Below, piece after piece: positions 25,386-34,571 of a DNA stretch of 64,000 nt; position 1 is the stretch's first letter, and every line of letters begins with the position of its first letter. A program made the translations under genes and the position numbers. A model generated the notes under the pieces. It saw only the letters and a list, made by a program, of their open reading frames with translations, did not search any database and had not been told where the DNA came from. Source of the DNA: Paenibacillus_G filicis (GTDB lineage: Bacteria > Bacillota > Bacilli > Paenibacillales > NBRC-103111); NCBI RefSeq assembly GCF_038070315.1, contig NZ_JBBPCC010000008.1, positions 62,001-126,000 on the forward strand, in the 5' to 3' direction.

Positions 25386-26513
25386 TTACGCCAGTCTGAC
25401 TTTAAAGTCGTTATAGCCGAACTCACGCACGACTTTGCAGTCGCCATCTTCATATTGGACAGCAATCGCCGGCAGCGGCATGCCGTTGAAGGTGTTGGTT
25501 TTGACCATGGAGTAGATCGCCATATCGCCAAAAACCAGTCGATCGCCGCCTTGTAACGGCTGATCGAACGAATAGTCGCCGATCACGTCGCCGGTCAGGC
25601 AGGTTTGCCCGCCAAGACGGTACGTGTGAGGCTTCTCGCCAGGCTCGCCGGAGCCAAAAAGCGGCGGGCGATAAGGCATTTCGAGAACATCCGGCATATG
25701 ACAGGTCGCCGACGTGTCGAGAATGGCAATATCCATGCCGTTGCGATGAAGATCCAGGACAGAGGTGACCAGATAGCCTGCGTTGAGCGCAATGGCCTCG
25801 CCCGGCTCCAGGTACACTTCAAGGCCGTATTGATCCTGCATTTTCTTGATGCAGGCCTCGAGTGTTGCGATATCGTAGTCTTCTCTGGTGATGTGGTGGC
25901 CGCCGCCAAAATTGATCCATTCCATCTGCGGAAGAAACTCACCGAATTTTTCTTCTACGGCTATCAGCGTAGTCGCTAGATCATCCGAGTTTTGCTGGCA
26001 GAGCGTATGGAAGTGCAGGCCTGTTACGCCTTCAAGCAGCTCTGGACGCACCTGGTCGCGTTTGGCGCCGAAGCGAGAGCCTGGCGAGCACGGATCATAA
26101 ATCTCATGTCCGTCCTGAGTGGAGCACTCCGGGTTGATGCGGAGGCCCACTTTCCTGCCGGCTTGAAGGGCTTTATCTTTGAATTTCTCCAGCTGAGAGA
26201 AGGAATTAAAGATAATATGATCGCAAATCGAAATAATCTCGTCGATTTCGTCATCCCGATAAGCAGGGGCAAAGACATGATTTTCTTTGCCCATTTCCTC
26301 ATGACCCAAGCGGGCTTCAAACAAACCGCTGGCTGTTGTGCCGCTCAGATACTTCCCAATCAGGGGATACATCGTTGTCATAGAGAACGCTTTTTGAGCT
26401 AAAACGATCTTGGCCCCTGTACGCTGCATGACGCCGCTGAGGATTTTCAGATTGTTCTCGATGCGCTCATAATCGACTACATAGCAAGGGGTCGGCAATT
26501 CCTCAAAGCGCAT
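25386..26513 (-). CDS. nspC: Carboxynorspermidine decarboxylase
   Basis: 375 residues, PLP-dependent fold-III decarboxylase that converts carboxyspermidine/carboxynorspermidine to spermidine/norspermidine. The N-terminal TPCYVVDYERIENNL and KIVLAQKAFS (PLP lysine) are present, with PECSTQDGHEIYDPCSPGSR, GGGHHITREDY and CLTGDVIGDYSF in the second domain. ATG 26513 begins one base after the stop of the upstream carboxynorspermidine synthase, so translation is coupled. A 17-codon upstream extension in the same frame overlaps that gene and is unlikely. Product assignment rests on the operon partner. Confidence 0.9.
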   Translation of the reverse strand: MRFEELPTPCYVVDYERIENNLKILSGVMQRTGAKIVLAQKAFSMTTMYPLIGKYLSGTTASGLFEARLGHEEMGKENHVFAPAYRDDEIDEIISICDHIIFNSFSQLEKFKDKALQAGRKVGLRINPECSTQDGHEIYDPCSPGSRFGAKRDQVRPELLEGVTGLHFHTLCQQNSDDLATTLIAVEEKFGEFLPQMEWINFGGGHHITREDYDIATLEACIKKMQDQYGLEVYLEPGEAIALNAGYLVTSVLDLHRNGMDIAILDTSATCHMPDVLEMPYRPPLFGSGEPGEKPHTYRLGGQTCLTGDVIGDYSFDQPLQGGDRLVFGDMAIYSMVKTNTFNGMPLPAIAVQYEDGDCKVVREFGYNDFKVRLA

Positions 26514-26514
26514 C

Positions 26515-27753
26515 TTAACGAACCAGCTCCGGTTGTTTAACTTCAGCATGCTCATCGTCGACAAGCACAGGGTTAAAGTCTTCTACCCATGGAAGTCCCC
26601 ATTTGTTCAGCTCTTCCATGAATGGATCCGGATCGAATTCTTCAATGTTGTACACGCCGGCTTTGTTCCACTTGCCAGTCAGAATCATCGCGGCTCCGAT
26701 CATAGCTGGAACACCTGTCGTGTAGGAGATCGCTTGGGAACCCACTTCTTTGTAGCATTCTTGGTGGTCGCATACGTTGTAGACATAGTACGTTTTTTCT
26801 TGACCGTCTTTTTTACCTTTGAAAATGCAGCCGATGTTAGTTTTGCCGACCGTGCGAGGTCCGAGCGAAGCCGGATCTGGCAGTACCGCCTTCAAGAATT
26901 GCAGCGGAATGATTTGTTTGCCTTCGAACTCGATAGGCTCAATGGACGTCATGCCTACATTCTCAAGGGCTCTCAGGTGCGTCAGATAGCTTTGGCCGAA
27001 GGTCATGAAAAAGCGGATGCGCTTCAGACCAGGCATGTTCACAGCAAGGGATTCAAGCTCTTCATGGTAAAGCAGGTACATATCCTTCTCGCCGACTTCA
27101 GCGAAGTCATAGACGCGCTTGATTTCCATCGGCTTGGTTTCGATCCACTCACCATTCTCCCAGTATCTTCCGTTGGCCGAAACCTCGCGGATGTTGATCT
27201 CAGGGTTGAAGTTCGTGGCGAACGGATAACCATGGTCGCCGCCATTGCAGTCGAGGATGTCAATATATTCAATTTCATCGAAGTAGTGTTTGAGAGCATA
27301 GGCCGAGAACACACCGGTTACGCCAGGGTCGAAGCCGCTGCCCAGAAGAGCTGTGATTCCAGCTTTTTCAAAGCGCTCGCGGTAATCCCACTGCCATTTG
27401 TATTCGAATTTTGCCGTGTCTTCCGGCTCATAGTTAGCAGTATCCATGTAATGGGTTTTCGTAGCCAAGCAAGCATCCATGATGGTGAGATCCTGGTAAG
27501 GCAGAGCCAGGTTCATCACGATATCCGGCTTTACTTCCTCGATCAACGCAATGAGCTCATCCACATTATTGGCATCGACTTGTGCCGTGGTAATTTTCGT
27601 TTTACCGCCATCAAGTTTGGCTTTCAGCTCGTCACATTTGGATTTCGTACGGCTGGCAATACAAATTTCTTCGAATACATCACTGTTTTGAACGCATTTG
27701 TGGATCGTTACCGAGGCTACACCGCCGCAGCCGATAATTAGTGCTTTGCTCAT
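26515..27753 (-). CDS. Carboxynorspermidine synthase (saccharopine dehydrogenase family)
   Basis: 412 residues. Rossmann start MSKALIIGCGGVASV, followed by DIVMNLALPYQDLTIMDAC, LLGSGFDPGVTGVFSAYAL and ILDCNGGDHGYPFATNFNPE of the Lys1/carboxyspermidine dehydrogenase group. It condenses aspartate semialdehyde with putrescine or diaminopropane using NADPH, the first step of the S-adenosylmethionine-independent route to spermidine. Ribosome site TAGGAGC. First gene of a two-gene operon with nspC. An upstream gap of about 800 bp without a gene leaves room for regulation; a structured element at 28141-28215 lies about 390-460 bp upstream. Confidence 0.92.
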   Translation of the reverse strand: MSKALIIGCGGVASVTIHKCVQNSDVFEEICIASRTKSKCDELKAKLDGGKTKITTAQVDANNVDELIALIEEVKPDIVMNLALPYQDLTIMDACLATKTHYMDTANYEPEDTAKFEYKWQWDYRERFEKAGITALLGSGFDPGVTGVFSAYALKHYFDEIEYIDILDCNGGDHGYPFATNFNPEINIREVSANGRYWENGEWIETKPMEIKRVYDFAEVGEKDMYLLYHEELESLAVNMPGLKRIRFFMTFGQSYLTHLRALENVGMTSIEPIEFEGKQIIPLQFLKAVLPDPASLGPRTVGKTNIGCIFKGKKDGQEKTYYVYNVCDHQECYKEVGSQAISYTTGVPAMIGAAMILTGKWNKAGVYNIEEFDPDPFMEELNKWGLPWVEDFNPVLVDDEHAEVKQPELVR

Positions 27754-28544
27754 TGTTGTTAGCTCCTAACTGTGTGTTTTTTTTAGTGTGGAAGGGGAAT
27801 GCGCAACAACCCGACTTGCTCAGTATCTGTCACTTGCAATTATTTGCAGGAAACGTCCTATAAACAAAAAAGCAAATGCAAATACGCCTAATCGCGCATC
27901 ACACTTGCTTTAGATATACTCACCTATTAAAAAGCACGGAGCAGTCCTGTTACAAGAGCAACAGACATACTTCTGCAAGAAAGCTCTTTAATATTCGGGA
28001 TATATCATAAAAGGATCAGAGTCTATATAGCAAATAATCACTTTTACCACTCTTATTGACCGTTTCACAAGTTGATGTGCGGATGCACAGGTTGTAAAGT
28101 AACCAACTTATAAAATTTGAGCTTTTAACTCAATCAATAAGGCAACTAAAGTTGCCAATCGGCATTTGACCCGGCTGTCCGTATGGCCTTAACATCCCGG
28201 TTGAGATGTGGTCAAAAATTATCTGCTTTAAAGATCCAGATATATTGAATATCAGCTTTCTCACTACCACTTTACCCATATTAGCACAAAAGTCACAAAT
28301 ATCAATAGGTAAATTTTAAATTTTTTGTTGTCTTCCGCAGTGGAAAAGCCTACGGGAAAGAACAGATCTCACGGAGGCGTAATTCTCACGGATGACACGG
28401 CATTTACACAGAATGCTAAGTGTCGACAGGATTCCGGTAATTTCTCAATCGTACCCTTATATTCATTCAACCACTCAGCTCTCCTAAAGAAAATGACAAC
28501 CACTCGGGAGGCCCTCTGGGTCGCCCTTCTTAATATACACAAGT
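27754..28544. other. Long gene-free gap upstream of the polyamine operon
   Basis: AT-rich, with many stops in all frames. A plus-strand frame (28325-28663) lacks a ribosome site and runs antisense to a dehydrogenase remnant. The gap contains short inverted repeats and the stem-rich segment 28141-28215. I see no small protein gene with ribosome site. Confidence 0.45.
28141..28215. other. Stem-rich intergenic element, possible structured RNA
   Basis: A hairpin GGCAAC TAAA GTTGCC (28141-28156) is followed by a closed unit. The outer pair TTGACC (28166-28171)/GGTCAA (28210-28215) encloses GGC/GCC (28173-28175/28186-28188) and ACATC/GATGT (28192-28196/28205-28209), a three-way-junction layout. 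Not recognised as a known riboswitch; the strand is unknown. Confidence 0.3.
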
Positions 28545-28636
28545 TTAACGAAAATGTTCGAGTACAATTTTGCCAATGGTTTTCCCGACTCTATCTTAGC
28601 ATGAGCAAGCTTCAAGTGTTCAGCATCGATGGGAGT
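28545..28636 (-). pseudogene. Zinc-independent alcohol dehydrogenase/quinone oxidoreductase C-terminal remnant
   Basis: Minus-strand codons read TPIDAEHLKLAHAKIESGK in one frame and TIGKIVLEHFR-stop in the next. Together they match the end of medium-chain dehydrogenases (...AHxxxESGxxxGKIVL). One base appears lost in the A-run at the join, and a stop lies just upstream, so only about 29 codons of a frameshifted gene end survive. Confidence 0.5.
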
Positions 28637-28805
28637 TCATCGGAGGCGTCTGAGAACAACTGACTTGCTGCACCAGGGCTGTGTTTAAACAATCCTTCTC
28701 GGTCTTCTCGTAAAAGATGCGCATCTTAGAGGTTAGGAAACGATTGTTGGTTTCCATAGTATGGTATGATTAGGAACAACTTTGAGAGAAAAAGAAGGTG
28801 GCCCG

Positions 28806-29777
28806 ATGGCAAAATGGGATAACATGCTGTCCATGCTTTGGATGCTGCGCTCTGGAAGGAAGCTCACCGCCGCGGAGATCGCGGACAGCTTGGAGATCAG
28901 CGTCCGTACGGTGTACCGGTATATCGACGCCCTATGCGCCAGCGGCGTGCCGGTCGTCGCGGAATCGGGCCATGACGGCGGTATTCGAATTCTGGAAAGC
29001 TTCAAGGAGACGCCAGTATTCTTCAACTCCTTGGAGCTGAAGGCGCTGGTGGACGCATATAAATTTGCGCAAGGCGCCGGCTATCCGTATACGGAAGAGC
29101 TGGAAAGTGCGCTCAAGAAGGTGGAGGGCGGGCTGCACGAAGAGCAGCGTCAGGAGCTTTCCCTGCAGACGAGCGGCATGGATGTGATTTCTCCGGCGCG
29201 TCCGCCTTCCGTCGTTCCGTTATTGCGTGACCTGGAGCAGGCGGCCAAGGACGGGCGAACGGTCCGCATCGCCTATCGCAAAGCGAATTCGGAACAGGCC
29301 GATGAACGCGAAGTCGATCCGTATGGGTTGGCTTACGACCGTAACGAGTGGTACTCGGTCGCGTTCTGCCATCGGTCGCAGGCGGTGCGGACGTTCCGCG
29401 TGGACCGCATCGCGTGGCTGGACCTGGTTGAAGCGCGGTTCGAGAGGCCCAAGCGGTTCTCCGCGTCGGCCTACTTCCGCAGCCAGTCCGAGGGGGGACG
29501 AGAGGCGGAAGGACCACTGACGGTCATCCGCATCGAGGGAGAGCCGGACACGCTGAACGCGGTTTGCGGCCACTGGCATATGCGTCACTATTTGACGGAA
29601 CGGACTGATCGGGAGGCGCGGTTTGTCCTCGATGTCCCGACGATGAACAAGTACCTTCCGGCGTATCTGCTGACGTTCGGCACGGGCATTCGTATTCGGG
29701 AGCCGCTGGAACTGAAGTGTCGGATCCAGGAAATCGCATACGGAATCGCACAACAGTACGAAGTCGATCGCGATTGA
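28806..29777 (+). CDS. WYL-domain transcriptional regulator (YafY type)
   Basis: 323 residues. N-terminal HTH (LTAAEIADSLEISVRTVYRYIDAL) with the wing segment GIRILESF, then a WYL sensor domain (about 135-215; VRIAYRKANSE, DPYGLAYDRNEWYSVAFC, RTFRVDRI) and a C-terminal extension. Such regulators sense small ligands or nucleic acid. ATG 28806 follows AAGGTGG; the frame opens earlier at 28782 without a site. The DinB gene starts about 100 bp downstream on the same strand and may be a target. Confidence 0.9.
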   Translation: MAKWDNMLSMLWMLRSGRKLTAAEIADSLEISVRTVYRYIDALCASGVPVVAESGHDGGIRILESFKETPVFFNSLELKALVDAYKFAQGAGYPYTEELESALKKVEGGLHEEQRQELSLQTSGMDVISPARPPSVVPLLRDLEQAAKDGRTVRIAYRKANSEQADEREVDPYGLAYDRNEWYSVAFCHRSQAVRTFRVDRIAWLDLVEARFERPKRFSASAYFRSQSEGGREAEGPLTVIRIEGEPDTLNAVCGHWHMRHYLTERTDREARFVLDVPTMNKYLPAYLLTFGTGIRIREPLELKCRIQEIAYGIAQQYEVDRD

Positions 29778-29873
29778 ACTTTGCTGACAACGGTTGTCAG
29801 CGAACCCGGTGTACGATAGAGCCAAGGCTGCCGAGGCCCAACGACGACGAACAAAGGACAGGTGAATGAAACC

Positions 29874-30392
29874 ATGCTTCAACATACCCATCAATTGTAC
29901 GAATATCATATCTGGGCCAACGACCGGCTGTTCGCCCATCTGGAGCAGCTTCCGGAGGATGTATTCCATGCGGAAGTGACCAGCGTGTTCCCGTCCGTGT
30001 CGCAAACGTTCGGACACATCTACTTGTTCGACAAGCTCTACATGGCCGTGCTCGCGCAAGTTCCGAACGAGGATATCTTCCCGAAGATCCCGGTCTGGAC
30101 GGAGGAAGCCCGAGGCAAAACCGTAGACGAGATGCGCGGGCTATTCGCCGGCGTCGCCGAACAGTTCCGTGATTTGCTGCGGCGTACGCCCGACCCGGAC
30201 AAGGCGATGACCATCGTGCATCCGAAATACGGTAGTCTCGATACACGTTTCTCTGAGATCGTGCAGCATGTCGTTAACCATGGAACGTATCACCGGGGCA
30301 ATGTGACCGCGATGCTGCGGCAGCAGGGGTATGCCGGGGTCCCGACCGATTATATATTTTATTTGCTGGATCGTCAGGAAAGTCAGGGGTAA
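29874..30392 (+). CDS. DinB-family metal-dependent four-helix protein
   Basis: 172 residues. The DinB/YfiT fold is marked by the first helix LYEYHIWANDRLFAHL, His in TFGHIYLFDKLYM and the C-terminal VNHGTYHRGNVTAMLRQQG, giving the usual three metal-binding histidines. Related enzymes are thiol S-transferases (bacillithiol or mycothiol) or have no known activity. ATG 29874 is placed behind AGGTGA; GTG 29862 is a possible alternative. Lies next to a WYL regulator. Confidence 0.88.
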   Translation: MLQHTHQLYEYHIWANDRLFAHLEQLPEDVFHAEVTSVFPSVSQTFGHIYLFDKLYMAVLAQVPNEDIFPKIPVWTEEARGKTVDEMRGLFAGVAEQFRDLLRRTPDPDKAMTIVHPKYGSLDTRFSEIVQHVVNHGTYHRGNVTAMLRQQGYAGVPTDYIFYLLDRQESQG

Positions 30393-30524
30393 ATGGTGCG
30401 GTGCAAGCGGCGGTGATATTCACCCGATGTCGCCGTTGGCGCGCCTCGAGGCAAACACGACTGTTGTTGGTGCCGTAACGTTGGCACGGTGCTTATGTGA
30501 ATCAAGTTAGGATTGGAGACATAT

Positions 30525-31064
30525 ATGAATACATTCAATAGCCTTACAACGGATAGGCTCGTAATCAGAACGCTGGACATGAGAGATAAGGAAGCCTTTT
30601 ATACCTATCGTTCTACGCCTGAGGTTTATAAGTATCAATCCTGGAAACCCGCGGATATCAGCGAAGCTGAGAACTTTATCTCGGCGAATATGGCTGTTGT
30701 GCCGGATACCGGAGATTCATGGCTGCAAGTAGCGGTATGCCTGAAGGATGGACAGCTTGCGGGGGATATCGGCATTCATTTTCTGGACGACGGTTTCCAG
30801 GCTGAAATCGGCTATACCTTTGCTCCCGGATTCCAGGGCCAAGGCTATGCCTCCGAGGCGGTTAGGGCTGTGATCGATTATTTGTTTGCAGGGCTCGGTA
30901 AGCATAGAGTTACAGGGTCGGTCGACCCTGACAATCTGAAGTCCATCAAGCTTCTTGAAGGTCTGGGGTTTAGAAAAGAAGCCCATTTTATCAAAAGTTA
31001 CCGGCTAAATGACGAGTGGTATGATGATTGCGTGTATGCCATATTGGCAGAAGAGTGGAAGTGA
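30525..31064 (+). CDS. GNAT N-acetyltransferase (RimJ/RimL type)
   Basis: 179 residues. Typical start LTTDRLVIRTLDMRDKEAF, acetyl-CoA loop APGFQGQGYASEAVRAVIDY, and VDPDNLKSIKLLEGLGFRKE. These enzymes acetylate protein N-termini or small amines such as antibiotics; target unknown. ATG 30525 has GGAG upstream; TTG 30513 is less likely. Single gene with terminator at 31174-31220. Confidence 0.9.
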   Translation: MNTFNSLTTDRLVIRTLDMRDKEAFYTYRSTPEVYKYQSWKPADISEAENFISANMAVVPDTGDSWLQVAVCLKDGQLAGDIGIHFLDDGFQAEIGYTFAPGFQGQGYASEAVRAVIDYLFAGLGKHRVTGSVDPDNLKSIKLLEGLGFRKEAHFIKSYRLNDEWYDDCVYAILAEEWK

Positions 31065-31173
31065 CGTTGGGGGCCAAGGAGGTGGGGAGGAAAGTTATAT
31101 CAGCAGTTTTGAATTGTGCCTCAAGTATAACCCGTCCCATGGTCCAGAAGGCGGTAGTCTCAAATCATAAAAC

Positions 31174-31220
31174 AAGGGTTATCCTTTGCCGGCTAGCGTC
31201 CGGTGAGGATAACCCTTTTT
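31174..31220 (+). terminator. Terminator after the GNAT gene
   Basis: AAGGGTTATCCT and AGGATAACCCTT, 12-bp stem with an inner CCGG/CCGG loop pairing, then TTT. Placed between convergent genes and symmetrical enough to act both ways. Confidence 0.85.
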
Positions 31221-31231
31221 GGTCGAAAATG

Positions 31232-31828
31232 TTAAGTACGCGGGTCGTCTGCCGATGGGGAACTCGCTTGCTCCTTTACCGGGTTGTCTTCAAAGTAGGC
31301 ACCGCTTCTTATCCCGTTTACAAAATGCTGCAGCCATTCATAATAGCTGGCGGCATGCTTCAGCTTGTGGAAATCGGTCAGGCACAGGCTGCGCTCCTCC
31401 TCCGTCGTCTCCTCCGCCAGAATGCTTTCGCTTAGTTCAGGGAGGGCTGCTTGGATGGCTTCCTGCATGACTTCGATTTCCCGTTGAAGCTTGGTAGCGA
31501 AGAACGCTTGGAACGTCTTGAAGAAATCGGTCTCGGCAACATACAGATCCTTGCGCTCATCCTTCTCCTTCAGCTTGGACACCATCTGCGTCTCGCTCAG
31601 TGAGCGGACAGCGTAGCTCATGTTGCTCTTGCTCATATTCATAAATGCTTGCATTTCCTCAAGGGTCATCGGCCGGTCCTCGAAAAACATAATGCCGTAC
31701 AACTGGCCGAAGGTATAGTTGACCCCGTACAGGTCCATCGTTTTGGCAATCGCATCGATCACCTGAAAGCGAGCCTTCTCGCGAACATTCTCCGGCTCCT
31801 TCACGAGCCCCGAAGTGGCCTTCTTCAT
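31232..31828 (-). CDS. GbsR/MarR-family repressor
   Basis: 198 residues. The GbsR-like signature is VIDAIAKTMDLYGVNYTFGQ, then MTLEEMQAFMNMSKSNMSYA and the long C-terminal helices. In Bacillus these regulators (GbsR, OpcR) repress choline/glycine-betaine genes and respond to choline, but no betaine gene is adjacent here. ATG 31828 has GAGGGATC upstream. The stretch immediately upstream is occupied by a truncated phosphoesterase gene, so its original neighbour may have been lost. Confidence 0.85.
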   Translation of the reverse strand: MKKATSGLVKEPENVREKARFQVIDAIAKTMDLYGVNYTFGQLYGIMFFEDRPMTLEEMQAFMNMSKSNMSYAVRSLSETQMVSKLKEKDERKDLYVAETDFFKTFQAFFATKLQREIEVMQEAIQAALPELSESILAEETTEEERSLCLTDFHKLKHAASYYEWLQHFVNGIRSGAYFEDNPVKEQASSPSADDPRT

Positions 31829-32001
31829 GGCAGATCCCTCAACTTTCGACTGCATTCGCAGTAAAAATTTACATAACCTTCATACTCGCATAACATTCCA
31901 ATAACCATTCTCGCAAACATTTAACGTACAATAATTTTTGAACAAATAACGAAATATAGACTTTTATAGCTTGATTATGACAAATATTCAATAATTATTG
32001 A

Positions 32002-32430
32002 AGACAGAAAGATGCGAAGCTCTCCGAGCAGTCTTCGCCGGATCGCCCGGTTTTCGTCTTCCTGCATCAGCCGCTAGTCAATACGGTTGCAGGTTCGCTT
32101 GAGGAGCAGCGCTGGTATGGTGTAACCCAGGATGCTGAGCTGCGGGCGGTGCTTAAGAAGCATCCGCAGGCGATCTTATTCTCCGGCCATACGCATTGGG
32201 AGCTGGCGGCTGCCCATAACTACTATGGAGGCGACGGAGAAGAGCCGGCTATATTCAACGCGGCCTCCGTGGCCTATCTATGGACCGATGAGGATGAGCA
32301 TAAGGACGGCAGTCAAGGCTATTATGTCGAGGTCTATCCCGACTATGTACGGGTAAAAGGACGGGATTTCGAGCAGGGTACCTGGGTTCGTGAGGCACAA
32401 TTTCAGGTCAAGCTGCCTTCAGGGCGCTAG
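32002..32430 (+). pseudogene. Calcineurin-like metallophosphoesterase, 5'-truncated
   Basis: Frame open from 32002 to the stop at 32430 (142 codons). It encodes the C-terminal third of a calcineurin-type phosphoesterase: FVFLHQPLVNT (metal-binding His), ILFSGHTHWEL (the GHTH metal motif) and a beta-rich tail. A stop (TGA at 31999) and AT-rich upstream DNA precede it; there is no start with a ribosome site, and the N-terminal metal motifs (DxH, GDxxD, GNHE) are absent. This is the stump of a deleted gene. It ends before a strong bidirectional terminator. Confidence 0.75.
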
Positions 32431-32505
32431 CTTAAGGCGAGTCCGATGAAATTGGACAGGGCATCGCTTGATAGATTCGTTACTTACAAGATGAACGCAA
32501 CCTGG

Positions 32506-32551
32506 AAAAAGGTCAAAAGCACCGCGGTAAACGCGTCTTTTGACCTTTTTT
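32506..32551. terminator. Bidirectional terminator
   Basis: AAAAAGGTCAAAAG and CTTTTGACCTTTTTT with an inner CGCG pairing. It serves both the truncated phosphoesterase (plus) and the ABC/peptidase operon (minus). Confidence 0.88.
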
Positions 32552-32554
32552 CAT

Positions 32555-33769
32555 CTACAACGATATTAAGTCCCTCGACAACTTATTCAACCGCTCGCAG
32601 CCATTATCCGTGACCAGCACCATGTCCTCGATCATGATCGAGCCGATGCCGTGCCCGTAGTACGGCGTCTCCAGGCAGATGACCATGCCGGGGCGGAAGA
32701 CGGTTTCCTCGGCCGGGCTGAGGAACGGAGCTTCCTCGGCGGCGAGACTTAGGCCCGCGCTGTGCCCCAGGTGGCCGCGGTTGTAATTCGGAAGACCCGA
32801 GCGGCGGATCAGCGGCATCACCTCGTCAAAGGCGTACTTCATCGGCAGGCCGGGCTCGATCAGCTCGAGCAGCCGGTCGTGACCGGTGCGCAGCGCACCG
32901 TAGATGCGCTTCACCGTGTCAGATGGGGGGCCTAGCACGAAGGTGCGCGCGATGTCCGAGCCGTACCCGGCGACATCGACGCCGACGTCGAACTTGATCA
33001 GGTCGCCCGGCTGACTCGGGCGTGTGTCGAAGACATGCGCAGGGGCAAAATGCGCCCCGGCTGAGATCATGTGGAAGCGGGATTCCGCGCCATCCGCCTG
33101 GGTCAGCAGGGCAAGCCGGAAAGCTTGGGCCATCTCGGCCGCGGAGCTGCCGGCTCGGATGCCCTTGACCGTTTCGGCGATGCCGATCTCGGCGTATTCG
33201 CAGCTCTTGCGCAGCTGGGCGATCTCCCAGGGTGTCTTGAGCGCGCGCAGCTCGGTTAGGATCGGAGCGGCCTCCGTCAGTTGGACGCCAGGGACAGCTT
33301 CGCGCAGCGCCTGGACGGCCGGATATCGCATCGCGTTTAGCTCGACAGCTACCTGACCGCTGTGTATGCCGTATTCCGCCAGCACCTGTCCGAGCAGTCC
33401 GAACATCTCCTGCACCTGATGGTTCACGGGCCGCCGGCCTTCGTATTTCTCGCCGCGCAAGCCGAGCGGATCGTCGACGTCCACCCAGGTGGGGTACGTG
33501 CGCAGCTCGCAGTGGGGCAGATCGGCGGGTACGCCTGCCGCTTCGAACTCGTTCATGATGATGACCGTGGACCGGCTCGGGTCACGAAACATCACGGCCA
33601 GCGCGACTTCGCTCATCCGCAGCGTGTACATAAACGTGCTGGGGTGGCCGGACAAGTAGTAGAAATTTTCGCAGCCCGACGCCACGAGCGCCTCTACATT
33701 CTCCTTCTCCATGATCGCCCGCGCCCGCGACGCGACGTCCTTCAGATGCTCTGCTTTGCTGGGAATCAC
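32555..33769 (-). CDS. M24-family Xaa-Pro aminopeptidase-like metallopeptidase
   Basis: 404 residues. N-terminal creatinase-like domain (1-170) and pita-bread catalytic domain with dinuclear metal ligands in KFDVGVDVAGYGSDIARTF, GHLGHSAG, ICLETPYY and MIEDMV. It should cleave X-Pro or related dipeptides in the cytoplasm. GTG 33769 is preferred, since AGGAG lies 9 bases before it; GTG 33778 falls inside that site. Last gene of an operon with an amino-acid ABC transporter, suggesting import then hydrolysis of a peptide or amino-acid derivative. Confidence 0.88.
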   Translation of the reverse strand: MIPSKAEHLKDVASRARAIMEKENVEALVASGCENFYYLSGHPSTFMYTLRMSEVALAVMFRDPSRSTVIIMNEFEAAGVPADLPHCELRTYPTWVDVDDPLGLRGEKYEGRRPVNHQVQEMFGLLGQVLAEYGIHSGQVAVELNAMRYPAVQALREAVPGVQLTEAAPILTELRALKTPWEIAQLRKSCEYAEIGIAETVKGIRAGSSAAEMAQAFRLALLTQADGAESRFHMISAGAHFAPAHVFDTRPSQPGDLIKFDVGVDVAGYGSDIARTFVLGPPSDTVKRIYGALRTGHDRLLELIEPGLPMKYAFDEVMPLIRRSGLPNYNRGHLGHSAGLSLAAEEAPFLSPAEETVFRPGMVICLETPYYGHGIGSIMIEDMVLVTDNGCERLNKLSRDLISL

Positions 33770-33797
33770 AATGCCCACTCCTTCGGAATCTTACTCG

Positions 33798-34556
33798 TTA
33801 CTCCATATCGGGCACGCCTTCGATTTGCCGCAAAAACTTGCGCGCCCGTTCGGTCTTCGGCTGGACGAAAAACTGCTCCGGCGTGCTTTCTTCCTGAATT
33901 TTTCCGTCGCTCATGAAGATAACCCGGTTGGCGGCTTCCCGCGCAAACTTCATCTCATGGGTGACGACGATCATCGTCATCCCTTCCGCAGCCAGCTGCT
34001 TCATGACGGCCAGCACCTCGCCTGTCAATTCGGGGTCCAGTGCCGACGTCGGCTCGTCGAACAGCATCACCTGCGGCTGCATGGCAAGAGCTCGCGCGAT
34101 CGCAACCCGCTGCTGCTGGCCGCCGGACAGCCGGGAAGGGTACTCGTTCTTCTTCTGGGACAGCCCGACCTTGGCAAGCAGGGATTCGCCGATCTCGGCG
34201 GCCTGAGCCCGGCTCATCTTCTTGACCAGCGTGGGTGCCATCATGACATTTTCCAGCGCCGTCATATGGGGGAACAGGTTGAACGATTGGAACACCATCC
34301 CGGTCAACGTGCGGATGTTCCGGATCGCTTGCTTCTTGCGAGCCGCGTCCATCGAGGCGTCCCAGGCCGCTTCTCCTACTCGGATTGAGCCTGCATCCGG
34401 CTCCTCCAGCCCATTCAGGCAGCGCAGCAGCGTGCTCTTGCCGGAGCCGCTCGGGCCGACCAGGACGACGATCTCGCGGGATTGAATATGTAGCTGAATG
34501 TCGCGGAACACGACCAGATCGCCGAAGCTTTTGCCGAGTTGGTTTACCTCGATCAT
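33798..34556 (-). CDS. Polar amino-acid ABC transporter ATP-binding protein
   Basis: 252-residue ATPase. Walker A GPSGSGKST, Q-loop VFQSFNLFPH, signature LSGGQQQR, Walker B VMLFDEP, and switch His in VVTHEM. GlnQ/TcyC type. ATG 34556 follows AAAGG. Second gene after the permease in the same operon, 15 bp apart. Energises uptake of an amino acid; the substrate is unknown. Confidence 0.94.
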   Translation of the reverse strand: MIEVNQLGKSFGDLVVFRDIQLHIQSREIVVLVGPSGSGKSTLLRCLNGLEEPDAGSIRVGEAAWDASMDAARKKQAIRNIRTLTGMVFQSFNLFPHMTALENVMMAPTLVKKMSRAQAAEIGESLLAKVGLSQKKNEYPSRLSGGQQQRVAIARALAMQPQVMLFDEPTSALDPELTGEVLAVMKQLAAEGMTMIVVTHEMKFAREAANRVIFMSDGKIQEESTPEQFFVQPKTERARKFLRQIEGVPDME

Positions 34557-34571
34557 GCAGATCACACGCCT

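Noticed and set aside
28141..28215. Cyclic-di-GMP (GEMM) riboswitch at the stem-rich element
   Set aside because: Some CCGGGT-type similarity, but the GCAAA-type receptor and core strand of the GEMM consensus are missing on both strands.
28325..28663. 112-codon plus-strand frame
   Set aside because: No ribosome site and antisense to the dehydrogenase relic; composition unlike a protein.
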